Below, piece by piece: positions 17,794 to 26,185 of a stretch of 64,000 nt of DNA. The position numbers and the translations under genes are program-made. The notes under the pieces are model-generated. The model was not told the origin of the DNA. It saw only the letters and a list, made by a program, of their open reading frames with translations, and searched no databases. The stretch's first letter is position 1. Every line of letters starts with the position of its first letter. Source of the stretch: Sulfuricurvum sp. (GTDB lineage: Bacteria; Campylobacterota; Campylobacteria; Campylobacterales; Sulfurimonadaceae); assembly GCA_030693335.1 (NCBI GenBank), contig JAUYAU010000001.1, forward strand, positions 201,796 through 265,795, read 5' to 3'.

Positions 17794-19632
17794 ATGCGGT
17801 TTTTAATTCCATTATTTTTTTCTGTGGCTCTTTTTGGAGTCAGTTTTCTTCAGCCTGAAGAAGCCTTCAAACCTAGAATCAGCAAAATTGACAAAGACAC
17901 CATTGGTATTGATATTGATCTAGGTCAGGATATCTATCTTTATAAAGACAAAATAAAGATCGAAGATGCAAATCTCAAAGACGGGATTAATTTCAAGTCC
18001 GTAAAAATGGAAAAATCCGTAGATCATGACGGAGAACAGGTCTTTATGAGTTCTCCAAAAATCCGCATTGACCTATTGAAAACAAATGTTATCAGCGGTG
18101 ACCATAAAGTCAAAGTAAATCTTAGCTATCAGGGATGTTCATCTGCTGGACTGTGTTATGAGCCTATGGATACAACACTGGAAGTATCGATTGATGCGGA
18201 TCAGCTGGATGACGTAAAGACGGCAGAGCCTTCAGTGATTAAAGCGGATGCTGTAGAAGTAAAAGAAGTTAAATCACTCATAAGTGCTGAAAAAAATGAT
18301 ACGAAACTTAGTGGAATTTCTAAGGTATCCAATGAATCCGAAACGGATAGAATTGCTAGCGTAATTCAAGGCGGGAGTATTTGGTTTATCATTATAAGCT
18401 TTTTCGGATTTGGTTTATTACTTGCTTTAACGCCATGTGTTTTTCCTATGATTCCGATTATATCTTCCGTTATTCTTTCACAGGGTGAGGGTATTGGAAC
18501 GAGAAAAGCATTTTTGCTTTCTCTAGTTTATGTCCTATCGATGGCGGTTGCTTATACAATAGCAGGTATTCTTGCAGGTCTTTTTGGGGCGAATTTACAA
18601 GCAGCTTTCCAAACACCGTGGATCATTACTGCATTCGCACTGATCTTTGTCCTTTTGTCTTTATCTATGTTTGATGTGTATGAACTGCAAATTCCAAATT
18701 TTATTCAATCACGTATTTCTAAACTTGGCGGTCAACGAAGCGGCGTTATCGGTGTCGCGATTATGGGATTTTTGTCGGCACTGATTGTTGGACCGTGTGT
18801 TGCGGCACCACTTGCCGGAGCTTTGATTTACATCGGTCAAACAGGTGATGCTTTACTGGGAGGAATTGCACTCTTCATGCTAAGTATTGGGATGGGTGTT
18901 CCATTACTTATTGTAGGGACTACATCGGGTAAATTTATGCCGAAACCTGGCATGTGGATGGATGTTATTAAAGCGATTTTTGGGGTAATGCTACTTGGAA
19001 TTGCTATTTGGATGATCGGACGTGTATTAGACGAAAACACTACTTTGTTGTTATGGGGTGGATTGGCAATCTTTGTAGCTATTAATATGAATACGCTAGA
19101 ACCATTGGGTGAACATCCATCTTGGAGTTCACGTGCTAATGTGAAAGCACTTGGCTTTATGATACTGCTATATGGGATGTCACTACTTTTAGGCGGAATG
19201 GCAGGGGCTAAAGACCTTCTCCATCCACTTGATCCTTTTGTAGGCAAAGGTCAACAAGCTTTAGCGCAGGCGACAATGCATAATAGATTTGAAAAAATTC
19301 GAGCGATTGAAGAGCTTGATGCTATTTTGCTTGAGAATAAGGGCAAGACGGTCATGGTAGATTTTTACGCTGACTGGTGTACTTCGTGCAAAGAGTTTGA
19401 AAAGATAACGTTTAGTGATGAATCTGTTCAATCAGAGATGGATAAGTTGATTTTAGTACAAGTTGATCTAACAACAAATGATGATGCTGCCAAAGCTTTT
19501 ACGAAAAAATACGGTATTTTCGGTCCGCCGGCCATTTTATTTTTTGATGAGAATGGCCATTTACGAAATGATAAAACAATTGTCGGATTTAAAGAGCCAA
19601 AAGAGTTTTTACAACATCTTAAAGGGCTATAA
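17794..19632 (+). CDS. dsbD: Thiol:disulfide interchange protein DsbD
   Basis: A 612-residue electron conduit that passes reducing power from cytoplasmic thioredoxin to the periplasm. It has a signal peptide, an N-terminal immunoglobulin-like domain with the Cys pair in SYQGCSSAGLCYEP (about residues 110-125), eight membrane segments (about 190-490) with the Cys pair in LTPCVFPMIP and VGPCVAAPLAG, and a C-terminal thioredoxin domain with C529/C532 in ADWCTSCKEFE. AAAGGG precedes the ATG. It lies 91 bases after the DoxX gene on the same strand; keeping the secreted precursor's cysteines reduced is a possible reason for the proximity, but that is inference. Confidence 0.94.
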   Translation: MRFLIPLFFSVALFGVSFLQPEEAFKPRISKIDKDTIGIDIDLGQDIYLYKDKIKIEDANLKDGINFKSVKMEKSVDHDGEQVFMSSPKIRIDLLKTNVISGDHKVKVNLSYQGCSSAGLCYEPMDTTLEVSIDADQLDDVKTAEPSVIKADAVEVKEVKSLISAEKNDTKLSGISKVSNESETDRIASVIQGGSIWFIIISFFGFGLLLALTPCVFPMIPIISSVILSQGEGIGTRKAFLLSLVYVLSMAVAYTIAGILAGLFGANLQAAFQTPWIITAFALIFVLLSLSMFDVYELQIPNFIQSRISKLGGQRSGVIGVAIMGFLSALIVGPCVAAPLAGALIYIGQTGDALLGGIALFMLSIGMGVPLLIVGTTSGKFMPKPGMWMDVIKAIFGVMLLGIAIWMIGRVLDENTTLLLWGGLAIFVAINMNTLEPLGEHPSWSSRANVKALGFMILLYGMSLLLGGMAGAKDLLHPLDPFVGKGQQALAQATMHNRFEKIRAIEELDAILLENKGKTVMVDFYADWCTSCKEFEKITFSDESVQSEMDKLILVQVDLTTNDDAAKAFTKKYGIFGPPAILFFDENGHLRNDKTIVGFKEPKEFLQHLKGL

Positions 19633-19639
19633 TCATTAA

Positions 19640-19665
19640 CCCTTCGAGGGGCTCAGGGCAAACGG
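19640..19665. repeat. REP-like palindromic element
   Basis: Starting CCCTTCGAGGGGCTCAGGGC and ending AAACGG, it resembles the dispersed palindromic intergenic elements (CCTTCGACAGGCTCAGGGC type) seen in many bacterial genomes. It sits in the 41-base convergent gap between dsbD and the lpxB-linked membrane gene and may act as a two-way terminator. Only one copy is in the window. Confidence 0.45.
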
Positions 19666-19673
19666 TTTCAATA

Positions 19674-20204
19674 TTATTTTTTTTCTTCTACAAGTTTTTC
19701 TAAAATATACAGCTGCATATTTTTATGCGGTATTTCTTTTTCAAGCGCATCTGCATAAATGACTGCCACTTCTTTGGCATGACGATCGTAATCAAAATGG
19801 GGAAAGTGATTTCCCCATCCTTTTTTGACAATTTTCAATGCAACGGTATCGATTAGATATTCTTTGAATATTGAATAGGTCGCAAAAAACATACCTGTAA
19901 ATAAAATAGCCATAATCATCAGTAAATGACAGTCAAGCTTTGCTAATTTTGCATGAAATAAAATAGCAGGTATGATGATAATGGCATGCCATAATACGAT
20001 GAAAACAATATAACTTTTTCCGATACTCATACGAAAGCCTGGGACATTTCCTTCGAGTTTTAGTCCATCTTGATACATTTTATTGGTGTGTAGCAATTCG
20101 CGTAAAAGCATTGGTGAATCGCTAAGGGTAAAAACATAGGGGATGATTTTTTCTTGCATAAGAGCAGTGGCGTTAGTACTGATCCAAGAAGTAAGTCTAA
20201 GCAT
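19674..20204 (-). CDS. Conserved membrane protein downstream of lpxB
   Basis: A 176-residue protein I do not recognise. It has two strong membrane segments (about residues 66-85 and 90-112), with soluble parts on both sides; the C-terminal part is His/Asp-rich (GNHFPHFDYDRHAKE) and mildly helical. Its start overlaps the lpxB end by 8 bases, so it is translated with lpxB and an envelope-related role is likely. No enzymatic motif is visible. Confidence 0.7.
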   Translation of the reverse strand: MLRLTSWISTNATALMQEKIIPYVFTLSDSPMLLRELLHTNKMYQDGLKLEGNVPGFRMSIGKSYIVFIVLWHAIIIIPAILFHAKLAKLDCHLLMIMAILFTGMFFATYSIFKEYLIDTVALKIVKKGWGNHFPHFDYDRHAKEVAVIYADALEKEIPHKNMQLYILEKLVEEKK

Positions 20205-21249
20205 GTGGTATTTCCTTTATCATTTCGCTGACACGTTTTGCACTACCATGTTGAAGCAGTGATCTCAATTTCGTGGCATTACGGAAAAATTGTTCTTTAT
20301 CCATTTGAATATAGCTATTATACAGATTTTCAGCCGTAACCTGTTGTTGAATGAACTCAGGATGCAGCGTAATATTATAAGCATGTGAAAGCAATAAGTT
20401 TGCAAGTCCTGCATATGAGATTTTGATAAGTGCTCTGCCAATCATATAATCTAGCTTTTTAGCAATGTAGACAAGAACAAACGGTGTTCCAATCAGCGAG
20501 GCTTCAAGCGTTGCTGTACCGCTGCAAATAAAGGCAAAATCTGAATTTGCCAAAGTAATATGAGCATCATTAGTGACCGTAAATGCGCTGATATCCCCAT
20601 ACAGCTGCGCTATTTTTTCATCATTAAAATGAGGAGGAATAACGAGCATTGCTTCGCATTGGATTTTTGCACGAACCTCTCTGTAAATATTCATAAGTTT
20701 TTTTATCTCACCAGGTCTGCTCCCTGGCATAAAGGTGATGATACCCGTAGGGGTCAAATCGGTTTTATGGATGGTGATCTCATCGAGAAGAGGGTGACCC
20801 ACATATTCTATGGGTGCCATAGGAGAATAGTAAGAGGGTTCAAACGGTAAAATGGAGGCAAGTTTTGTGATCGTCTTTTCTAAAACGGGGATGCGTTTTT
20901 TCTTCCATGCCCAGGCTTGCGGAAGGATATAATAGATGATCTCTTTGTCAGGGTAACGTTTTTTGATTGCTTTGGCCAAAGGAAGGTTGAAACCCGAAGA
21001 GTCTATGAGGAGAACTTTGTCAACATTGCTTGCAAGTTCTACCATCTGATCTTTGAGGCGAAAGAAAAAAGGGAGTTTTTTGAGTGCATCCACAAATCCC
21101 ATGATCGCGGTTGAACGTAAATCGACAATGCTCTCACCCAGCGACGAATCAAAAACACCACAGATTTTGACATCGTCTCCCAGCTCTTTTAGTAGGTATT
21201 TTAAATGTATATTGGCAGAATGTTCCAGTGCAGAAACTAATATTTTCAC
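20197..21249 (-). CDS. lpxB: Lipid-A-disaccharide synthase
   Basis: A 350-residue GT-B glycosyltransferase that joins lipid X to UDP-diacylglucosamine. The start MKILVSALEHSANIHLKYLL corresponds to the usual SAGExSGD region. Later motifs are YYILPQAWAWKKKRIP, LPFEPSYYSPMAPIEYVGHPLLDE, FMPGSRPGEIKKLM and FICSGTATLEASLIGTPFVLVY. It overlaps the cytochrome gene at its start by 4 bases and the membrane gene at its end by 8. It makes the direct substrate of the lpxK product. Confidence 0.93.
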   Translation of the reverse strand: MKILVSALEHSANIHLKYLLKELGDDVKICGVFDSSLGESIVDLRSTAIMGFVDALKKLPFFFRLKDQMVELASNVDKVLLIDSSGFNLPLAKAIKKRYPDKEIIYYILPQAWAWKKKRIPVLEKTITKLASILPFEPSYYSPMAPIEYVGHPLLDEITIHKTDLTPTGIITFMPGSRPGEIKKLMNIYREVRAKIQCEAMLVIPPHFNDEKIAQLYGDISAFTVTNDAHITLANSDFAFICSGTATLEASLIGTPFVLVYIAKKLDYMIGRALIKISYAGLANLLLSHAYNITLHPEFIQQQVTAENLYNSYIQMDKEQFFRNATKLRSLLQHGSAKRVSEMIKEIPHA

Positions 21250-21605
21250 GATCCGCCATCTCCTTTTATAGTACGTTCCATGGTTCCGTGACTGCTTTCT
21301 TCATGGTATTGGGATAAAAAAACGATGAGTATCTTGATTTGCGCATCTGTCAAATTTTGTGCAAAGGGTATCATCAACTGGGCTTGTTGCGTATCGGCAA
21401 TTTTTTTACGATAACGTTGCAGTTTGTAGTTCAAAAATCCTGCAGGCCGGTAGGCAAGTCCTGGGTACTGCGCGAGTCCTTTGGCATCAATGCCGTGACA
21501 TCCATTGCATCCTTTTGAAAAATAAAGCTTTTTTCCTTCATTATAAAAGCGATCAGATCCCATAAGTCCAATGGTACATAATAAAAGCCAAATGAATGGT
21601 CGCAC
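21246..21605 (-). CDS. Small periplasmic monohaem cytochrome c
   Basis: A 119-residue class I type cytochrome with a signal peptide (PFIWLLLCTIGLMG) and one haem site, CNGCH, followed by GIDAKGLAQYPGLAYRPAG; a distal methionine is available in MIPFAQNL. The frame is open to 21686, but GTG 21605 has AAGGGA upstream and starts at the signal peptide, so I use it. It overlaps lpxB by 4 bases, an unusual pairing of a cytochrome with lipid A synthesis. Its electron partner is unknown. Confidence 0.85.
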   Translation of the reverse strand: MRPFIWLLLCTIGLMGSDRFYNEGKKLYFSKGCNGCHGIDAKGLAQYPGLAYRPAGFLNYKLQRYRKKIADTQQAQLMIPFAQNLTDAQIKILIVFLSQYHEESSHGTMERTIKGDGGS

Positions 21606-21666
21606 ACTATCCCTTTTTAAACGTTCATAGATTACAATAACATTATTATAGCCAAACGGGAGTCTT

Positions 21667-22884
21667 ATGCTTATTTGTAATGCCATAATTTGTGATATAC
21701 ACGGAAATCGTCAAGAAGATGTGCGAATTGAAAATGGCGTTATTACGCAAATAGGGTCTAATCTCATGGATGATGAATCTATCGATGCATCGGGATGTTA
21801 TTTGATGTCGGGATTGGTAGATACCAATGTTCGATTAAAAGACCTCCAACTGAATGGAAAAAATCTTGAAACCCTTTCACGTGAAGCACTCAGTGGCGGT
21901 GTGAGTACGGTTGTGCTCAGCGGTGAAATGGTTGGGCGTGTAGACAATGAAATTACTCTTGAATTTGTTAAAAAACATCAGATACATGATGGCGGAGCAA
22001 AAATCGAATGTGCTATCAGTGCACTGAGCGAAGAAGGAAATCTTACCAACATTGCACTTCTGCTAAAAAAAGGCGGTAAAGCTCTTTATACCAAGACAAT
22101 CAGTGATTATAACTTGATTATGCGTATGGCTCAATACCTTAAGATGTCGAATAAGCCGTTGTACTATTTAGCTCAGGACAAGAGTCTGAGCGAAAGCGGT
22201 GTTATGTCTGATGGAAAAATAGCGACGTCATTAGGACTTCCAGGTATTCCCTCAATTAGCGAAGTGGCACACATAGCGGCAATGATTGAGATCGCACGTG
22301 AGTATGAAATAACGATTGTTTTTAAGAGCGTAATAGAGCCTCGTTCGGTTGAATTAATAGCGCAAGCACGGCGTGAGGGTGTCAAGGTAGAATGTGAGGT
22401 CGCACTGCATCATTTAGTACACAGTGATGCAGCATGCAGAGGTTTTGATACGGATGCAAAAATTAATCCTCCGCTTGTGAGTGATTCAAAACGAAAGAAG
22501 CTGATTGAGGCATTGCAAAGAGGGGATATTGCTTCATTAACTGCTTTGCATCAGCCAAATTCAGATGTCTATAAAGATATTACCTTTAATGACGCGAGCT
22601 ATGGAACAACGTCTATCGGTGAATATTTGCCGTTGTGCTATACTCACCTTGTCAAACCCGGTATCATTGATATGCCTACACTGTCACGTTTGACGTCGTA
22701 TGTTCCCGCAGTACATGCGAATATAGATGTCCCGAAAATTGAGGTGGGTCAAAGAGCTGATATGATTCTTTTTAATCCGAATGAGTCTTTGATCGTCGGA
22801 CATCATCATTCGCTCTATAAAAATGAGACATTGTCGGGACGTGTGACAATGGCGATACAAGGTGATGAAATCACCCGTTTTTAA
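21667..22884 (+). CDS. Dihydroorotase-like amidohydrolase lacking metal ligands
   Basis: A 405-residue member of the dihydroorotase family by overall layout (SGCYLMSGLVDTNVRLKD, LSREALSGGVSTVVL, LGLPGIPSISEVAHIA, HHLVHSDA, KINPPLVSDSKRKKLIEAL, ADMILFNPNES). The metal-binding DxHxH motif reads D52-T-N-V-R, and the later TDHAPH motif reads LTALHQP, so several zinc ligands are missing. Non-catalytic PyrC homologues that support aspartate transcarbamoylase are known in some bacteria. I infer a structural role or a changed activity, not dihydroorotase catalysis. It overlaps the chorismate mutase gene tail to tail by 4 bases. Confidence 0.8.
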   Translation: MLICNAIICDIHGNRQEDVRIENGVITQIGSNLMDDESIDASGCYLMSGLVDTNVRLKDLQLNGKNLETLSREALSGGVSTVVLSGEMVGRVDNEITLEFVKKHQIHDGGAKIECAISALSEEGNLTNIALLLKKGGKALYTKTISDYNLIMRMAQYLKMSNKPLYYLAQDKSLSESGVMSDGKIATSLGLPGIPSISEVAHIAAMIEIAREYEITIVFKSVIEPRSVELIAQARREGVKVECEVALHHLVHSDAACRGFDTDAKINPPLVSDSKRKKLIEALQRGDIASLTALHQPNSDVYKDITFNDASYGTTSIGEYLPLCYTHLVKPGIIDMPTLSRLTSYVPAVHANIDVPKIEVGQRADMILFNPNESLIVGHHHSLYKNETLSGRVTMAIQGDEITRF

Positions 22885-23180
22885 AGTGATTTAGCATTTC
22901 GAAATTCGGCTATTTCGGCTTCAACCATTTCGTCTATCATTATCGTGTAGAGTTTTGTGAGTAGATTGGGTGAAACTCCAAACTCCATTGCGCGAGTCCG
23001 TACACGATCCATGACGGCTTCCATTCTTTCTTTACCTTTTATCTCTTCCACCGATTCTTTAAACTGTGCCGCTTTTTTAACATAAGCATTGCGTGTGGCT
23101 ATAAGCTCTACTATTTGATCGTCAAGCTCATCAATATAATGGCGTACATCTTCAAGGGATGAACAAGTTTCTATTTGCAT
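22881..23180 (-). CDS. AroQ-type chorismate mutase-like protein
   Basis: A 99-residue all-helical protein. LEDVRHYIDELDDQIVELIA at the start and RNAYVKKAAQFK after it match AroQ chorismate mutase helix 1, with the catalytic Arg/Lys set (R13, R31, K38 and later K48 in the alignment I would make). It would convert chorismate to prephenate; a related lyase activity cannot be excluded. ATG 23180, with GAGGA upstream, is preferred over the ORF limit at 23225. It stands alone, not fused to a dehydratase. Confidence 0.8.
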   Translation of the reverse strand: MQIETCSSLEDVRHYIDELDDQIVELIATRNAYVKKAAQFKESVEEIKGKERMEAVMDRVRTRAMEFGVSPNLLTKLYTIMIDEMVEAEIAEFRNAKSL

Positions 23181-23447
23181 TTGATTTGATTCCTCATCGC
23201 TAATTTTCCTTCTAGATAGTAGCATGTTCTAAATTAAAGATGTCATGGGTAGGTTAAAGATAATAATTTTGAATTTATATCACTTTACTATCACAAGAAA
23301 TTAGAGAATAGATTCATTTTGTTTTATTATATAAAATTTAAGTTGCACATAAGAAAAATGATTCTACGATGTCCCAAGCAATAATAATGGGAACTCAAGA
23401 ATATACCCTGAATCTTGCAATACTACACCAGATGGAGAATTAATATT

Positions 23448-24866
23448 ATGAACATTTCAAGACGTGATTTATTTAAGTTCGCAGGTATCAGTGCAGCAGC
23501 CGCTGCAGTAACCGGATGCAGTACAACGGCCTTTGATCCATTGCCTAAAACGGGTTCAAAAAACAGTGCTATCAACAGCAAATTAGGAAAACATCAAGTA
23601 GTTATCATCGGTGGTGGTTTTGGCGGTATGACGGTAGCAAAAGAGCTTAAAAAAATTGACAGTAAATTTGATGTTCTGATTATTGAAAAGAATGACAGCT
23701 TTATGTCATGTCCGTTTTCAAATTGTAATTTGGGTGGCATCGAGGGTGTGAGTCTGAGTTCATTGACGTATGACTACTCACAGGCTATTGAAAAAAACGG
23801 CTACAGCATGCTAACAGCCGTGGTAACGGATATTGACCGTGAAAACAAAGTGGTTCATACATCACAGGGTGCAGTAGGATATGATATTCTCGTTATGGCA
23901 CCTGGTATCGACTATAATTATAAAAAGCAATTTCCGACATGGGACGCGGCAAAAATCGCAAAAGCACGTCGTGTGGCACCTGCGGCACTAGTACCTGGCG
24001 GTGAGCACGTAGCATTGGATCGTTTGGTAAAAAATATGGAAGACGGGGATACGGTCGTTATTACTGTTCCAGCAGGAAAGTACCGTTGTCCTCCGGCACC
24101 ATTTGAACGTGCGAGTATGATTGCCAACTACATGAAAAAAGAGGGAATCAAAGGTAAAGTAATTATCTTGAATGAAACGGCTGAAATTGCTAAAGGTGCG
24201 GCATTCAAAGAGACATGGAAAGATTTGTATAACGGTGTAGTTGTTCACGAGGATAATTGTAAAATTACCGATGTTGATTTCGACAAAAAAGTAATTACAT
24301 ACGCACAAACGGTATTTAAAGATAAAGAGGACACAGAAGGTGTTACGACAACAAAAACATTGAAGTACGGAGTATTTAACTTTATTCCTCACAATATGTC
24401 AAGTCCGGTCATTGAGATGTCAGGTGTCGCAACGACACCAGACGGATTTAAAAAGGTAAAAATGGCGTCCAGCGCCGAAAAACCGGTTTCATTTCAAACA
24501 GCAACCGATGCAAGTATTTATGCTGTTGGTGATGTTGTCGGTCATGCAATTCCTCCAAGCGGTCAAGCAGCAATCTGGTCAGGCAAAGAGTGTGCAAAAG
24601 AGATTGCGCATGCTTTGCAGGGTAAATCGTACAGTGTGGCTTCCACCCTTCCATACAAAAGTGCCAATGTCTGTTATTCAATGGTCAATGGCAATCCGGA
24701 AGAGGCTATCATGGTTAATCATGAGTTTATGGTGGCAGGTCCTGTTATCGGAAGCAAAGGGAGCGTTCCAAAAGGGGATGAAGCGGCGAATAAATTCCGT
24801 TCAAAAGGGCTTGGTAAAGCGACTCGTGATTGGTACAGAGGTGCTATGAGCGATCTTTTCAATTAA
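23448..24866 (+). CDS. fccB: Flavocytochrome c sulfide dehydrogenase, flavin subunit
   Basis: A 472-residue periplasmic flavoprotein that oxidises sulfide and passes electrons to a c-type cytochrome. SRRDLFKF is a Tat signal; VTGC24 at its end fits a lipobox, so it may be a Tat-exported lipoprotein. VVIIGGGFGGMTVAKEL binds FAD. Family cysteines are seen in FMSCPFSNCNLGG, GKYRCPPAPFERAS and SANVCYSMVN. GGAG lies 11 bases before ATG 23448. It is followed by a Rieske protein and a monohaem cytochrome instead of the usual dihaem FccA, suggesting a different electron path. Confidence 0.9.
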   Translation: MNISRRDLFKFAGISAAAAAVTGCSTTAFDPLPKTGSKNSAINSKLGKHQVVIIGGGFGGMTVAKELKKIDSKFDVLIIEKNDSFMSCPFSNCNLGGIEGVSLSSLTYDYSQAIEKNGYSMLTAVVTDIDRENKVVHTSQGAVGYDILVMAPGIDYNYKKQFPTWDAAKIAKARRVAPAALVPGGEHVALDRLVKNMEDGDTVVITVPAGKYRCPPAPFERASMIANYMKKEGIKGKVIILNETAEIAKGAAFKETWKDLYNGVVVHEDNCKITDVDFDKKVITYAQTVFKDKEDTEGVTTTKTLKYGVFNFIPHNMSSPVIEMSGVATTPDGFKKVKMASSAEKPVSFQTATDASIYAVGDVVGHAIPPSGQAAIWSGKECAKEIAHALQGKSYSVASTLPYKSANVCYSMVNGNPEEAIMVNHEFMVAGPVIGSKGSVPKGDEAANKFRSKGLGKATRDWYRGAMSDLFN

Positions 24867-24877
24867 TAAAACTGCAT

Positions 24878-24898
24878 TTTCACCCTTTTTGGGTGAAA
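24878..24898 (+). terminator. Stem-loop between fccB and the Rieske gene
   Basis: TTTCACCC and GGGTGAAA form a perfect 8-base stem around TTTTT. No T-run follows, so it may attenuate or protect the fccB message more than end transcription. Downstream comes a near repeat CTCACTAAAAT / CTCGCTAAAAT. Confidence 0.45.
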
Positions 24899-24952
24899 TC
24901 TCACTAAAATCTCGCTAAAATTAATTATCAATCTTTTTAATCAGGTGCAATC

Positions 24953-25678
24953 ATGGACAGAAGAAATTTTTTAAAAGTTGTTGCCGGTGCAACAGTGGTA
25001 GCTATCAATCCTTCATTGATTAGTGGTAAATTGTATGCTTCGGATGGAAGACTTTATGTGGCGTATGAAAAAACGCAATTAATGGATGCTGCGGGTAAAC
25101 CTATCAAAGCATCTATGCTTGAGCAAGAGGTGAACTATGTGTTCAATTACCCGTATGTATCTACGCCGTGTTTACTCGTTAATTTACCCAAGCCAACACA
25201 GCAGGATGTAGAACTGACCGCAGAGAATGGTGAAAAATACGTATGGAAAAGCGGTGTCGGAAAAAATCGTACCATTGTAGCGTATGTGGCGATTTGTACC
25301 CATCAGTTAACCCACCCTACACCAAACGACAGTTTCATCATGCACGTTCCTGAAAAAACAAAAACCATGGCTTATGATAAAAGCGGTGTCATCGTCTGTT
25401 CTTCACACCTTTCCGCATTTGATACAAGTGCGGGGGCAAAAGTTCTAGGCGGAGCGGCAACGCAGCCATTGTCCGCTGTTGTACTTGAACATGCTGCCGA
25501 TGATACTCTTTGGGCTGTAGGTATTTTGGGAATGGATAAATTCCAGGATTATTTCAAGGCATTTAAACCTGAACTAAAACAGTTTTACAATGGTCCGGCA
25601 GAAGCGAAAAAATTGGTCTCTATATCGGCAAAAACCGTAAAGTTGACCGAATTTTCAAAAGATCTTATTCAATATTAA
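24953..25678 (+). CDS. Tat-exported Rieske iron-sulfur protein
   Basis: A 241-residue protein with a Tat signal or anchor (DRRNFLKVVAGATVVAINP) and a Rieske [2Fe-2S] centre: C115/H117 in AICTHQLTHP and C149/H152 in VCSSHLSAFD. The second motif lacks the usual CPCHGS sequence, and no disulfide cysteines are obvious next to the ligands, so the potential and stability may differ from the bc1 Rieske protein. It lies between the sulfide dehydrogenase flavoprotein and a cytochrome gene, with 10 bases to the latter, so it probably takes part in periplasmic sulfide electron transfer. Confidence 0.87.
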   Translation: MDRRNFLKVVAGATVVAINPSLISGKLYASDGRLYVAYEKTQLMDAAGKPIKASMLEQEVNYVFNYPYVSTPCLLVNLPKPTQQDVELTAENGEKYVWKSGVGKNRTIVAYVAICTHQLTHPTPNDSFIMHVPEKTKTMAYDKSGVIVCSSHLSAFDTSAGAKVLGGAATQPLSAVVLEHAADDTLWAVGILGMDKFQDYFKAFKPELKQFYNGPAEAKKLVSISAKTVKLTEFSKDLIQY

Positions 25679-25688
25679 AGGTGCATCG

Positions 25689-26099
25689 ATGAAAAAAATA
25701 ATAACAACAATTGGTTTGGTATCCTTATTGGCAGGAGCGCTTAATGCAGCGCAAATTGATCACAGAAGCATGATGATGAAAGATATGCGTACGATGCTTG
25801 AGGGGATGGAGCAGATTCAGCGCGGCGGTTTTTACAGTTCAAGTGAGGATATGAAAGCAGGTGTCAAAAAACTGCAAGCAACATTGAAAAGACTGGAAAG
25901 CGAAGATGTAAAATGGATTTTGCCAAAAGATCAAGTGTATGCGTATCAATTTGCGCAAAAATCGGCACGTATGCTGCGTCTTTATTCTGATGATTTGATC
26001 GTATCAGTTGATGCAGGACACATGGATGAGGCGCTGGAAAATTATAACCAGCTTTTAAAGCAGTGCACTTCTTGTCATATTCGTATTCGTAACTGGTAA
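25689..26099 (+). CDS. Periplasmic monohaem cytochrome c with C-terminal haem (c'/c556-like)
   Basis: A 136-residue protein with a signal peptide (cleavage near GALNA/AQ) and a helical bundle-type sequence ending in the haem motif C126-TS-C129-H130, six residues from the C-terminus. This is the layout of class II cytochromes. It is the third gene of the sulfide dehydrogenase group and could accept its electrons. A near-identical copy of its last ~100 bases lies at 26848-26952, beyond the YceI gene. A rho-independent terminator follows. Confidence 0.85.
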   Translation: MKKIITTIGLVSLLAGALNAAQIDHRSMMMKDMRTMLEGMEQIQRGGFYSSSEDMKAGVKKLQATLKRLESEDVKWILPKDQVYAYQFAQKSARMLRLYSDDLIVSVDAGHMDEALENYNQLLKQCTSCHIRIRNW

Positions 26100-26150
26100 T
26101 TACGTTCTCTTCGCTTGACGTTTCGGCGTCACTTGTTTTCCGGAACTTTT

Positions 26151-26167
26151 GGGCCATAGGCCCTTTT
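26151..26167 (+). terminator. Rho-independent terminator after the cytochrome gene
   Basis: GGGCC-ATA-GGCCC followed by TTTT, placed 50 bases after the cytochrome stop. It closes the fccB-Rieske-cytochrome unit. Confidence 0.65.
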
Positions 26168-26185
26168 AGCTCTTTTTATATAATT

